Below the pieces are notes generated by a model, which was not told the DNA's origin, searched no databases, and saw only the letters and a program-made list of their open reading frames with translations. A stretch of 64,000 nucleotides of DNA from assembly GCA_963669155.1 (NCBI GenBank), contig OZ022585.1, positions 12,327,649 to 12,391,648 on the forward strand, read 5' to 3'. Below are positions 23,955-35,200 of the stretch, one piece after another; within the stretch, counting starts at the first letter, position 1; the number at the start of each line of letters is the position of its first letter. The DNA is from Arbacia lixula. Lineage: Eukaryota > Echinodermata > Echinoidea > Arbacioida > Arbaciidae. Made by a program: the position numbers and the translations under genes.

Positions 23955-25501
23955 ACAAATAGAGGGATAAAAAGATTAAAAAAAACATATAACATAGTAT
24001 ACAAAAACATGCCTAATTCACAACGCACTTATCTTACTTGAATACGAAATTCATGTGATCGTAAAGGAGGTTTTTCTTTCACATTCTTTCAATCAACATT
24101 GATTGAAGTTTCCCTTGAAAACGTCCACACTACATTACTAAAGACACACAGGAAAACAGAAACACATAAAGAATGATCATTTATTATGTCCAGTGTCCAG
24201 TTACCACACAGAATACAATAATGACATTTGCGTTGGATAGGACCAAAAACCTTTAAAAAAAACGAGTTCAGGAACACAATTATTTTGACAGACTTCACCA
24301 TTGCACATTTACTTATAAAACCTGTCAAAACATGTGCCCAGTGCAATCAACACAACAAAGCACGTTCGAGATTTGTTGAGAAAAAGAGTTCTTTAAGGGA
24401 AAGAGTCAAACCAAACGCAAACGGACCTTGAACAAAATTCCGTTCCGAAAGTCAACAGACAACAATCAGCGGGCAACACTCAGCGGGCAGGAAGCATTAT
24501 TTTATTGTTACAAAGTCCGCAAGTGGCAAAACACGCCGTTAATGTATGCATCTTCAAACAAACCTTCGAGACTCTCTATACAGTGGCGGTATTTATCTTG
24601 GCAGCAGTGAAAGGGACACAGAAGGTCTCGAGATGGAGTGAGAGTATAATCGCAGTGCGGATAAGTTTCACAAAGTTTGGTTAAGGTGGGAGATAAAGAG
24701 GAGGGCGGAGGTCGGTAGTGTGCTTACGTCATGTACAGTGTTACCAGTCAGACAGCAAGTTATCGGAGTCAATCCCTCAGGGTGTATCAATAACAGCCAT
24801 GTTTTGAGCTGTGCTCTGAGCCGATTTATCCAAGCGAGTCAGTCGTAGAAATTGCACAGTTTATCTTGTTTATCTACACGATGATGTCTTCTTCATGATG
24901 AAATGGCGGACATTCGTGGAATAACACCTGATCATCGATCGTATCCTGGATTAAGGACCTTAATTTGCTTATAAAAGTGATTATACATATTTGTTTAGTT
25001 CTTCCTGGATTATCTGGACCGTGAATGCGCGGACATGGTTGGTTGCAAGGTGCATGCACACTAATAGCTTAGTGCGCACCTGCATGCGCATCGCCAGAGA
25101 AGCCAATTAACCGTCTACATCATCCTGATTATGACAAAAACGATACTCTTTCCATGTTCAGAGACGTCTTGCAGAGAACAGAAAGCAAAAAACAGCATTC
25201 TAGTCCCAATCAATATTGCGTCCTCGATTACACACTAAATAACATATTCATGCGATGGAAACTGATTTGGAGTGATTGGAGCTCTGCGCTTTGCTTGAGA
25301 TATCCTTTGCCAATACGAAAGCCACGTCAGTCGTAAGAGGTTTGAATGAGGTCTTAGTGACAACTTATCAGCGTTTTGATTATGAATTATTGATTAAATT
25401 GGATGTTGCTTTGTTAATACATTTTCGTTATGTTCCGTGATGTATTCCAGCGTAGTGACTAATTTTTGGCTCAACACTTTACATGCTTTAACAGGGTTTA
25501 A

Positions 25502-25977
25502 AGGAATAGTATACCTTGAAATAAAGTTTAAATGAAAGCAGAAACATGAAAGAAACATATCAGTGAGTGTGTGACGAAAATCCGTAAAAGGTTAAGAAAG
25601 TAATTATCTTTAAAAATGTGACGTCACTTTAGTACGAGGTGCTCTCCCATATGTTGTGTGCTGTATGACTCCATAAATGGCTCTTTCTCTGTTCTTTGAT
25701 GATGGAATAATTTGTTTTCATAGAGGTATGTCTGCAAAAACGTGATTCTAATGATGTATCAAATGCATAGGTAAAAAGCATATCTTTTTGAGAAAAATCA
25801 GACACTTTTCAAAAAATTGGTACACAAATTATAACTGAGTAGCTCACAAGTGATGTCACAAACTCAAGAATTTGAAAATTCATAACGTTGTCAATCCTTG
25901 AAGTATTTTTGTCAAACCTTTCTTGAATGTTTCTACTTTAAAAAAAAACTAACTTAATATCAGGGTGAACTATACCT
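25502..25977. mobile_element. TTAA-flanked MITE (AGGAATAGT family)
   Basis: TTAA then AGGAATAGTATACC on the left. The right end reads AGGTATAGTTCACC when reversed, again followed by TTAA. 476 bases without coding. A block near GAGTAGCTCACAAG recurs in a fragment at about 49850-49905. TTAA sites are used by piggyBac and Kolobok elements; the superfamily is not decided. Confidence 0.75.
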
Positions 25978-26363
25978 TTAAGTACAATGTCATCGTTGTA
26001 AAGAAGAAAGAAAGGAAGTGGGCTGTGTGTGTGTGTGTGGGGGGGGGGGGGGGGTGGAGGGGGGTTGCTGGATGTGTAGTTTCTTTAACTAGTTGTAAAG
26101 CTTTTCAAAACTGCTTTCAACACAGCAAGTGTTGTTTAAACGTCAAGATAGTCAACTGTTTCTGAAGAGTGTAGATACAATACGAGCGCATTCTTTGACA
26201 CGACTGGCGGCATTTTCAAGCGACAACAGTACACGCCTTCCGTAAGAATGTATCTTCAGGCCAGTCCTCTTTTGCCAAAGTAAACTAATTTAAGGTTAAT
26301 TCTATCATTTTGAATAACGATGTGCCAAACGACCCCACTGTTCTGAACTGCTCTTGCAGGAAG

Positions 26364-27843
26364 ATGAGACGGAACGCCGCATCTCAGCGCTCAAGACTAC
26401 GAGCAAACACTGTCCCGTCTGAACGGCCCCTCTTGTCCTCGTCCTTACCGAAACAGCCAACAAGGCACAGTGACGACGGCAGCGTGGACGCTTCACAACG
26501 AAACGCTACTACGCGAGATGTGATTGGCTACTGCGACAACAGCGGTGTTAAACTGGCCAATCAAGAGGAAGAAGAGCAATTGGTCGATGTCGTCGACAGA
26601 CTGCAGGTGGCGAAGTCGAGGGCGAAGGCCGACAGGACTCGAGAGACGATGAGGCTCCGTAAAGACTACTGGATGCTGGAGGCACAGAAGAAGGCGATGA
26701 CGAAGGCCTCTTCGACCATGGCCTTTAACGACTTGCTGAGGGCGACAAGATTCAAACGAGTAAGAATGGATGTTGAATCCGGTGTGAATCCGCCTTAATG
26801 CACACAAATCCCATTTCGTATCAGTTTGCTGGCACATAGAGGGTTAACGATTAAAGTTCAATATAACGTTTTCATATTTTTTCCTTGCACAGGACCATAC
26901 AAACGATGGATCGGCTTCCCCCACGCACACCCCTCCCCTCTCACCGCGACTTCACACAAGACTAAAGGCATGGCAACGCCCAGACGACGAGCACACGAAG
27001 CGTGATGCTCTGGAAATGCACGTGAAAACTGTCCAACAATCTTCCCGACAAAACACACCCAGTCGGTTCAACACACTCGCCGTCTCGCCGACATGCCGTA
27101 GATCAGCAAGGTCTCCGAGAGACGTGAGGAAGTCACCATTCGTTAGTAATGGAGAATATACTTCGGCAGCGTCACAACGGACTCAAACAAATACATGCAG
27201 TACACAGGGAGATGATTTAGACAATCAAACGACGATCGTTGATCTCGTCGATGTTTCGACGTCCAGTTCGATGGTGAATTCGAAGCTGGCTGGTAATCGT
27301 GCGAGAAGCATTAGTTTGCCATCCTTTCCCGGCGCTTTGGACAGGAATGTGAAGTCCGAGTTACAGACAGTGGCGGATCAAGACTCCGTATATAAACCCA
27401 AACAAGACGTCCACGAAGGAAGAACGAAGAATCCCGATGAAATCCGATCGTTCCCGAATGCTATCTCTCCAGCCTCGCACCAAACAAACGCACGTACGCG
27501 TCAAAGTGGAATGACGCGCGCGCATAGTCGCAGTGACTCGTACCTGAGTCTCGCCCAGAACTCGGTCACGTCGACCGGAAAGATCCGAGCGGTCAACGAC
27601 AAGACGATTTGCTTGCACGGAAGGACCACACGGGCGCTCCGGAGGTTGACGAACGTGGATAGCGTCGCTGCGGCTGAGACGGAACAGCGACGGCGAGAAA
27701 TTCGGCAGAGGAGGAAAGAGTTGAAAGAAAAGGAAATTATGAAACTGCAAGAGAAAGTTGACGGTTTCTTGAAAAGAATGGACACGATGGAGAGTAATGG
27801 CCGTAGGCATTCCTCACTCCCACATTTAGCATCGACGTTCTAA
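26364..27843 (+). CDS. Uncharacterised basic Ser/Arg-rich protein, two coding exons
   Basis: Exons 26364-26759 and 26893-27843 join in phase 0 (CGA then GAC) to give 448 residues. The donor is GTAAGA and the acceptor TTGCACAG. A good acceptor (CTCTTGCAG) lies just before the start codon, so an untranslated exon probably precedes it. Not recognised. Residues about 70-125 form a charged helix (DRLQVAKSRAKADRTRETMR). The middle is Ser/Thr-rich and probably disordered. The C-terminus has a likely coiled coil (RRREIRQRRKELKEKEIMKL then QEKVDGFLKRMD). AATAAA at 28084 may be its polyadenylation signal. It shares composition and strand with the gene at 21362, but I see no clear sequence homology between them. 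Confidence 0.7.
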
Positions 27844-28314
27844 TGAACATGCCGTGCAGAAGACGTTTTAGAGGCAAGAAGTTTGAACTGTTATTGCGCA
27901 ATTATCACTTGACAGGGCTAGGATCATAAAAGTGCCTGAACTATATTCAAAGTACGTATTACACTCTATGGCATGCTTAGTACATGGTGTGTGAAGAGCT
28001 CACTCAATCTATTGGTTGTAACTACCATGTCAACGACTTAATGTGGCATGAACTAAGAGTGTAATATAATTGTTCACATTTTGAATAAATTTCCACACCA
28101 ATTTCAGAAAAAATAATTAGTAATACATGTGTATCTACATGTATAATAATATCTCCAATGAAGTAAATGTAAAAATAGTACGATATCTATACCAATAATA
28201 TCAGGTGTATATCAACACCATAATAATCTCAATACACTGTAGTTTGTATACTGTGTTTTCATGAACAGTCATCGTCTATTCTCAAATATATGTACATGGA
28301 GCACACGCATGATC

Positions 28315-28316
<2 letters not shown>

Positions 28317-28380
<64 letters not shown>

Positions 28381-28420
28381 CTCCCTCTCCCCCCCCCCCC
28401 CCCTCTCTCTCTCTCTCTCT
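28317..28420. repeat. (TC)n microsatellite with C run
   Basis: Near-perfect TC repeat 28317-28379, then a C run at 28390-28403 and more TC to about 28420. A facing GA run with a G tract lies at 28554-28597. Confidence 0.95.
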
Positions 28421-28549
28421 TGGAGAGAATAAGAGATGGGTTCACGATTTGGGCTTGTTGAAAGAGGGGAAGAGAAAGAGGGGGGAATTAAAGAGAAAGA
28501 GAGAAAGATAAAGAAACAGGTGGAGAAAGAACAAGAATAGAAAGGGAGA

Positions 28550-28580
<31 letters not shown>

Positions 28581-29800
28581 CGGGGGGGGGGGGGGGGTAG
28601 AACAGTTGATCAATCAGTATTCACTCTCTGTCAATGATTCGATCATTTCAAGAAGAACAATAGGCCTATAGTCAATAGTTCCAAATAAGAATTAATGTTT
28701 TTAATTTGAATTCACATTATCAAAGGGCTAGTTTGACATAACTACTAGTGCCGTCAATTCATAAACGCATGTACGGAATCCAAACAAAATTTAATTCATC
28801 CATATCGTGGGCATTTAGTTTGTAATTTTAAGGCAACACTTAGTCAGAAAATTAGTCATAATTTAAATGTAAGTTGATGACGACAGAATCGTACTGTTGG
28901 GAGTGGTCATGGTCCCATTATCGTTTAATTTCAGGATTATAACTTGTGAATACTTCGCCTGAAACTGATATTATAATCGATACAAAATAGACTGCAATCA
29001 ATAAAGAACTGGACCCGTGATCACGGCATGGCGGTTCTGATGTAATGATTAGTTTGATCATTTTACCTACACTGCACGTTCTCTTTGAGTAAGGGTCATA
29101 CAGTTAATAATATGACCCTAGTAGTTGTTAACACTTACATGTTATAAATAATCACACTTTAACTGATAACAAAGATAACGGATTATAACAACTACCGTGT
29201 CAATACTGCCACCATATCTTCGCCCATTTTCAGTGGGTAGCTTCAGTTACAGCCTTCATTTAGGCAATGCTTTTAACAGTAATACACAGTATACAAGCAT
29301 GGAACTTATCTATACAGCTGCAATTAATATGATAGATGAGAGATACTACATACATTAAAGGTGTATCGTTTCGTTTAGCTGACTAAATAGCGCCCAATAA
29401 CATCACTGTTACTTTTACCTTCTTTCTCCTTCTTTTTTCTTCGACTCCTTACATTGCTCTCTCTTTTATTAAACTATTAAGTACATCACATATTCTCCCT
29501 TAAACACGATATCTAATCTACAATGGCAATTTTAACAAAACAGTCCACTATGACCATTGACCATTATGAGTGAAACACGTAACAAATGAATGACAATCAA
29601 ATTGTGTTTATTATGCAATCAACTGAATGATTCAAACATAACCTAGCAACACAATCTTTTAATTAAAGCACACATATTCAAAAAAGTAATTAGGTGCATA
29701 CTAATGCCACTTTCTCTGGGAGTGATTCAGATTCAAAGAGAATCAAAATTACGTTTCTTTCTTCGCCTTACTGGTATTGGATGTACAGATTGAAATGCTA

Positions 29801-29803
<3 letters not shown>

Positions 29804-29833
<30 letters not shown>
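29804..29833. repeat. (GT)n microsatellite
   Basis: Perfect GT dinucleotide run. Confidence 0.95.
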
Positions 29834-29834
<1 letters not shown>

Positions 29835-30240
29835 ATCTCACAGAAAGAAAAGTAATGCTGAAGAATGAAATATCAATAATTTACAGACAGTCAAATTGTA
29901 CAAAAAATCTAAAATGTTTGTTAAATTTTATAAATAGGTCACACACATTAAGAGTAAATTAACATACATACATTAAATAATGATATCTTGACACGATTCT
30001 TCAATCGCAAACAAAGAGACACAAAACTACATGAAAGTGATGCCAATATGATTACTGTAATGATGTAAAATAGGGATAATTCATCATGAAATAAATAATT
30101 CCCAATGCCAATTATTGGTGGAGGCATGAAAATAGTAATACATGTATTATGTTTTAACATACCAATGATAGTATCAACAAATGTGCTTTTTCTCTTCTTC
30201 TTCTAACTGAGCACTGAACAAATATCGAGTCTTCACCTCC

Positions 30241-30272
30241 TCTCTCCTTTTCTCCCCACCTCTCTCTCTCTT

Positions 30273-30309
<37 letters not shown>

Positions 30310-30323
30310 CTCTCTCTCTTTCT

Positions 30324-30377
<54 letters not shown>

Positions 30378-30390
30378 CACTCTCTGTTTC
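30241..30390. repeat. Compound (TC)n microsatellite
   Basis: Two TC runs in a larger duplicated unit: each carries TTTCTC, a CCCCACC break and a TCTGTGTC end. Confidence 0.9.
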
Positions 30391-32272
30391 TATCATCATC
30401 TCTACATCTAATCATCATCTCTACATCTATAATGATGAAGAGCAGTCTACAAGAATACATTTTTTGTTCACTCACTGCATGATTTTCATGCCTATCCAAC
30501 TACATCTTTCTATCTGTCAGTCTATGGTTGTATCAAATGTTTCTGTCTGTATCATCATCTCTCTACATCTAGACTGATGAATGTCTATCTAGAGATTATA
30601 TATATTCACATATTTATCTAAAAATAAATACTCGCCTTATCCAACCACATCCCGCTATCTATCTATCTATCTTTCTATCTCCATACCTGTCTATCTTCCT
30701 ATCTTCCTACCTATCCTTGTATTAACTTTCTAGTCACATGATGTATATACCGACCCTATCATGACAAACATGTAAAAATTCTTTTATTTCCAGTTGAAGG
30801 CATGTACAGAACTTGTTTTATATACACAATATCATCAGACACTTTTTTCTTTCCATTATTACCATTTACAATAACAGTTTTTTCAGGAATATACATTACA
30901 TAACCTTTAAATCATTAAGCAGATTTGCCCAGGAAATGCTGATAATGGCAAAGATTGGCAATAATTTGTTCATAAGAGGTTTCATATTAATTTGTTGATG
31001 TACATGTAAATCTAAATCCATTATTTCCACAAAGCTGCTCTACCTGTATTTGTTTAGTGCCGTCTGCACAACATTTCTGAATTTTGAAATACCACTGCCA
31101 AAAGATTTTCTTGGTGATGTGTTGACAGGCCTAGTGCATGTACATGTTCATGAAGTTAACACACTCATTACCACGCTATGAGAATCCCAAGTCAGGTTCA
31201 GCACAATTTATTGCATACGGGAATGGGAGGCTTAATAAGCTCAGTACAAGTTTTTGCACCATTGCAAGAATCATTGTAATTTCTGCCTGTTGTGCTTCAG
31301 ACAAATTATACCAGTTTATAAAATTACAGTTTTAACATGCTATTACGCATATCAGATAAGTACTTTCACAGTGAACCACTGGTCTTTTTCACCACTCACG
31401 AAAAAGAATAAATGAAAAATATGGTCGACGGTGTCCATTCTGGAAACTGCAATAGCAAGATAGGCTTTTCAAATTTGAGACAGCAGTGAACAAGGGATAT
31501 TCCCAGTGAAATTTTTTTCCATGAACAGCTTAAAAAAGAAATATTGCTACATATCCTATGAGATTGTAAGCCAATGAACTATCTGACAATAATGTAACTA
31601 CGAGATGGCATATTGCACATTATGTGAAAAGCAATATTGGACCATACGCATACAAAGTAGCATTGCTTGTCATAGGCTTTTGCTCAAAAGTATACTGCAT
31701 TTGTGCACATGGATTCAAGCAAACGGCTAGCACAAGCACACATCCCCTTGTTTACAATCTTATTTTTGCACTCAAGTTTTGTTCATGTCATAAATCCCAC
31801 CACTTCTCTACAAATCAAAACGCACAATGCAATTAAAATAATCTCACATTGGTATCAACACATGAAGATAAATGACTGTGATCACCAAATAAATGGCTCA
31901 TGAAATGTTTGCATTAGGTCCATTTTCCCATGTCTCTGGAGGCAAAATAAATTGCATTATACCACTGCTGCAAATACACACCTTCAAGAATAGCTTTCCT
32001 CTTACCTCTCCCCTACAGGTTTGAGTTGAAGGATTGTGCTTTCACTCGAGTGTGACAAACAAGTTGTGTGTCTCTGTCTCACTGCACAGCTGAACTCCTT
32101 TTGTCCCCATTCAATGCTGCACTCTTTAGAACTCCAAGTACAGTATGACTGGTGCAGAGATGCCTCATGGGGAAAAGTTCACCACAGTTTCAACACCACA
32201 CCCTCTGCAGTGCTCATTGCATCTTGATGTCCTTAAATAAATTAATGCTTCTAGTTCTACTGCTTCCGAGTG

Positions 32273-35200
32273 TCACGTTCCATTCTGCAGTAGAGATTTG
32301 GGCGTGTACACCACTGTCCTTTCATCCCACGCACAATCTGCAATCTAATGATAGAGTAAAGCAAAATGCAAACGTACAAATATAACTCTGTTTTTCATGC
32401 AATAAAAGAGATTGCTATGTAGTACTGCAGTCATGCTGAAAGTGACCTTGAGGTTCTTGTGTAATTGAAGGTTAATGAATGTAGCAGTTAAGTATTTTAA
32501 AAGCTGTCCCTAAGGGACATATTCTGCAGACTTTGCCATTGTCATTGTGCACAATGCATACACAAGACATTATCCAGTGTGTCACCTGCACAAGCAAAAA
32601 TGTTTGCACTGTATCACAATAAAATTCCATTTTTCATGATTGCATAATCATAACAAATATGATATCACTGCTAACAGTAAACAGGTTTTCATATACACCA
32701 AGCAGAGTGCTGAAAACATTAAACCATGAGAGATATAATTCAAACTTGAAGTTTTTAAACACTTTCTTTTAGAATATCATAAGAATTCTTCCATACCTGT
32801 CCTGGGACGTGAATGTTGAAATCCAGCCCACACACAAACTCTGTGTGATGCTGAATGGTCTCTAACGGAGAGGGCTGCCGCGCAAAGTCCCATGTCTTGA
32901 CGGTGAAGTCGTATGACGAAGACGCCACCACTGTCTTACTATGTGGAGAGCACTGCAACGAACACAGATTGCATATGGTAATCTCTACTAATATGGTACG
33001 GCTGTAAGCAAATAACTTTCACCAAGTTTCTAAAATGGACAATACATGAATTTAAGACCATTGGTAAGAAGATTGCTCACGACCACCCTTTTGAAGGCTT
33101 TTTTTGTCTTCCCAGTACAGTATACGCCCTTTAACAAAGTGTTGACAATTCTATTACATTACGAAATATATGGTGTATACATTTAATGTCAATATATTTT
33201 CCCCTCTCTATTTAGAAAGAAAGGTAAGAAGTATTTCAGAACACCACATAATATGAAAAATTAGTGACTTAGGACAGAATTTTGATCTGAGAAATATCTT
33301 TAAATACTACCCCAGTAGTCTTTAAGTATCAGTGATCAATTAATTTGTGGTACCAGAACAGGTGTGCCTACAAGTCATTGGAGCATGGAGACATCGCACC
33401 GCTCAAAAATGTGCTCTGAATATACAGGATGTTACGACAGCATGGGTAGCCTTTCCATTGATTTCATACACTATGATTACTCGTAGATGGTGCATGAGAA
33501 AGATGCCAGAAAATGATTACATTCGAAGCACAAAAACGTTGGTTGCTGCAAATCGAAAAGCTCCCTATTCGAGCTACCCACCTTGACCCTCCGTAGTGCG
33601 TGTGTATGGCCTCCCAGCTGAAACAGAGGCTTGGTGGGATTCCTCAGATCCCAGCCTCGGATCTTAGAGTCCACCGAGCCGGCCACTAGGATGTTCTGTC
33701 AAAGAGAGGGAAATCACACCAGCAAAGATTTATCAGCCTATTCAAACTGTTGACCCATAAGGCCAATGCAGACGACACAATCCAATGAGTCATACAATGG
33801 TGCGACAGGCTGAATCGCAGGACCCAGTTCATGGCATCTGTTCAAGTATGTGACATAACATTTGTGGTTGTAGGCCCTTACGATTACAGAATCATGGCAA
33901 AAGTGTATCATTTACAGTGTCCTTTAGGAGACACTGTCCCGTTTTGGTTCTCTTTTACTGTGATATATACAAATGAATACATTCTATCCTAAACAACATA
34001 AAAGATTTGTGAGCAGGAAAGAATGTTTATGAAACAAAGAATTAGACCTAATTGCACACATGAATAGTGAGCACTATCTCTTCAATGTGGTCTTCCCAGT
34101 CAAACACACATGTCAGTCCATATATTTTGCATATGAACATATAATTTTGATGGCAACTTCAGATCACCAGACTCTGGTTAATCACCTGAACACCGGTATA
34201 CACGCATCAGTCACATCCATGAAATTACATATTTAATTTGCTGACTGAACAAGGTGGCTGACTATTAAGTAATTATCAGCAAATCTTCTATTTGGTATCC
34301 ATTCACAAATATGAAATTAGCACATGTAATGTATTGTATAAGGAACCTCCCCCTCCCCCTGAGATTACCTGACACATGGCTTAGTCACCTGATCATACTT
34401 GCACCAGTCACATGATATGACATCTGACTTGCTGACTGGGATGAGGAAGCGAGGCTTCTGGGGCTTGTGCATGTCCCACACACAGATGGAGCCATCACCT
34501 GTATTGGGCAGTTAGGTACAAGAGAGAATAAATTACAGTAAGCAAATAATCAACGTTGGGGAAGTAGATGCGCTTAGGAAAGATCCAGATCGCCTCGGAA
34601 GTGATAGTTCGTCTCATTGCCTGAAACCAAAAGTTGATTATTTGCTTTATATTCCACATCTGAAGCCAACTATCTATACAAAAAATGACAATTTAACGTA
34701 CAAAAGCGTTTGGGTCGGTGCGGCTACGTGATCATACTTTTTGGTTTCTTCCTTGGCACTACTGCCCATGCTCTCTACCTGGTGACAAAATTTGTTGCAG
34801 TACGCGATACATTTCTTTCCAGCTGCTTTTTTGCGTTTTAGCGGAAAAGCATTGAGCATCCGGGGGAACTCTCATGGTGTTGCAGCCGAGGAACAGCTTG
34901 AATTTCCGTTGATTTGCCCAAGCCACAGGAAATTAAACGTTCGGGTCGGTGCGGCTACCGAAAATCTAACGTTAGGCCTTTTGATACATCTAACGTTAGA
35001 CCATATTCTGGTTATCGGGGGGGGGGGGGAGGGGGCTACGAACAACATTACGGTATAGTACAGGACTAAGTTCACTTACCTGAATCATGTTGTTGTTGTG
35101 CTAATTAATGGGCCATTTTGATTGCAATGCGACTATGGTAAAAACGAACTGTATATAGGCTACGTGTACATGTACGTATATTGACATACGTACCCACGCC

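Larger units (their letters stand above)
22883..26359. other. Intergenic stretch between the two uncharacterised genes
   Basis: Holds a G run at 23098-23107, a foldback element (23326-23489), a GA/G run at 23899-23954, a TTAA-flanked MITE (25502-25977) and a GT then G run at 26024-26063. No convincing exon was seen, though an untranslated first exon of the next gene could be here. Confidence 0.5.
28090..32272. other. Intergenic stretch, microsatellite-rich
   Basis: AT-rich DNA between the 448-residue gene and the PEX7 3' end. It contains several long microsatellites listed separately, and a CTAT-type repeat at 30651-30710. Open frames here are repeat artefacts. The PEX7 3' UTR must begin at 32272 and run leftward; its end could not be placed. 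Confidence 0.6.
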
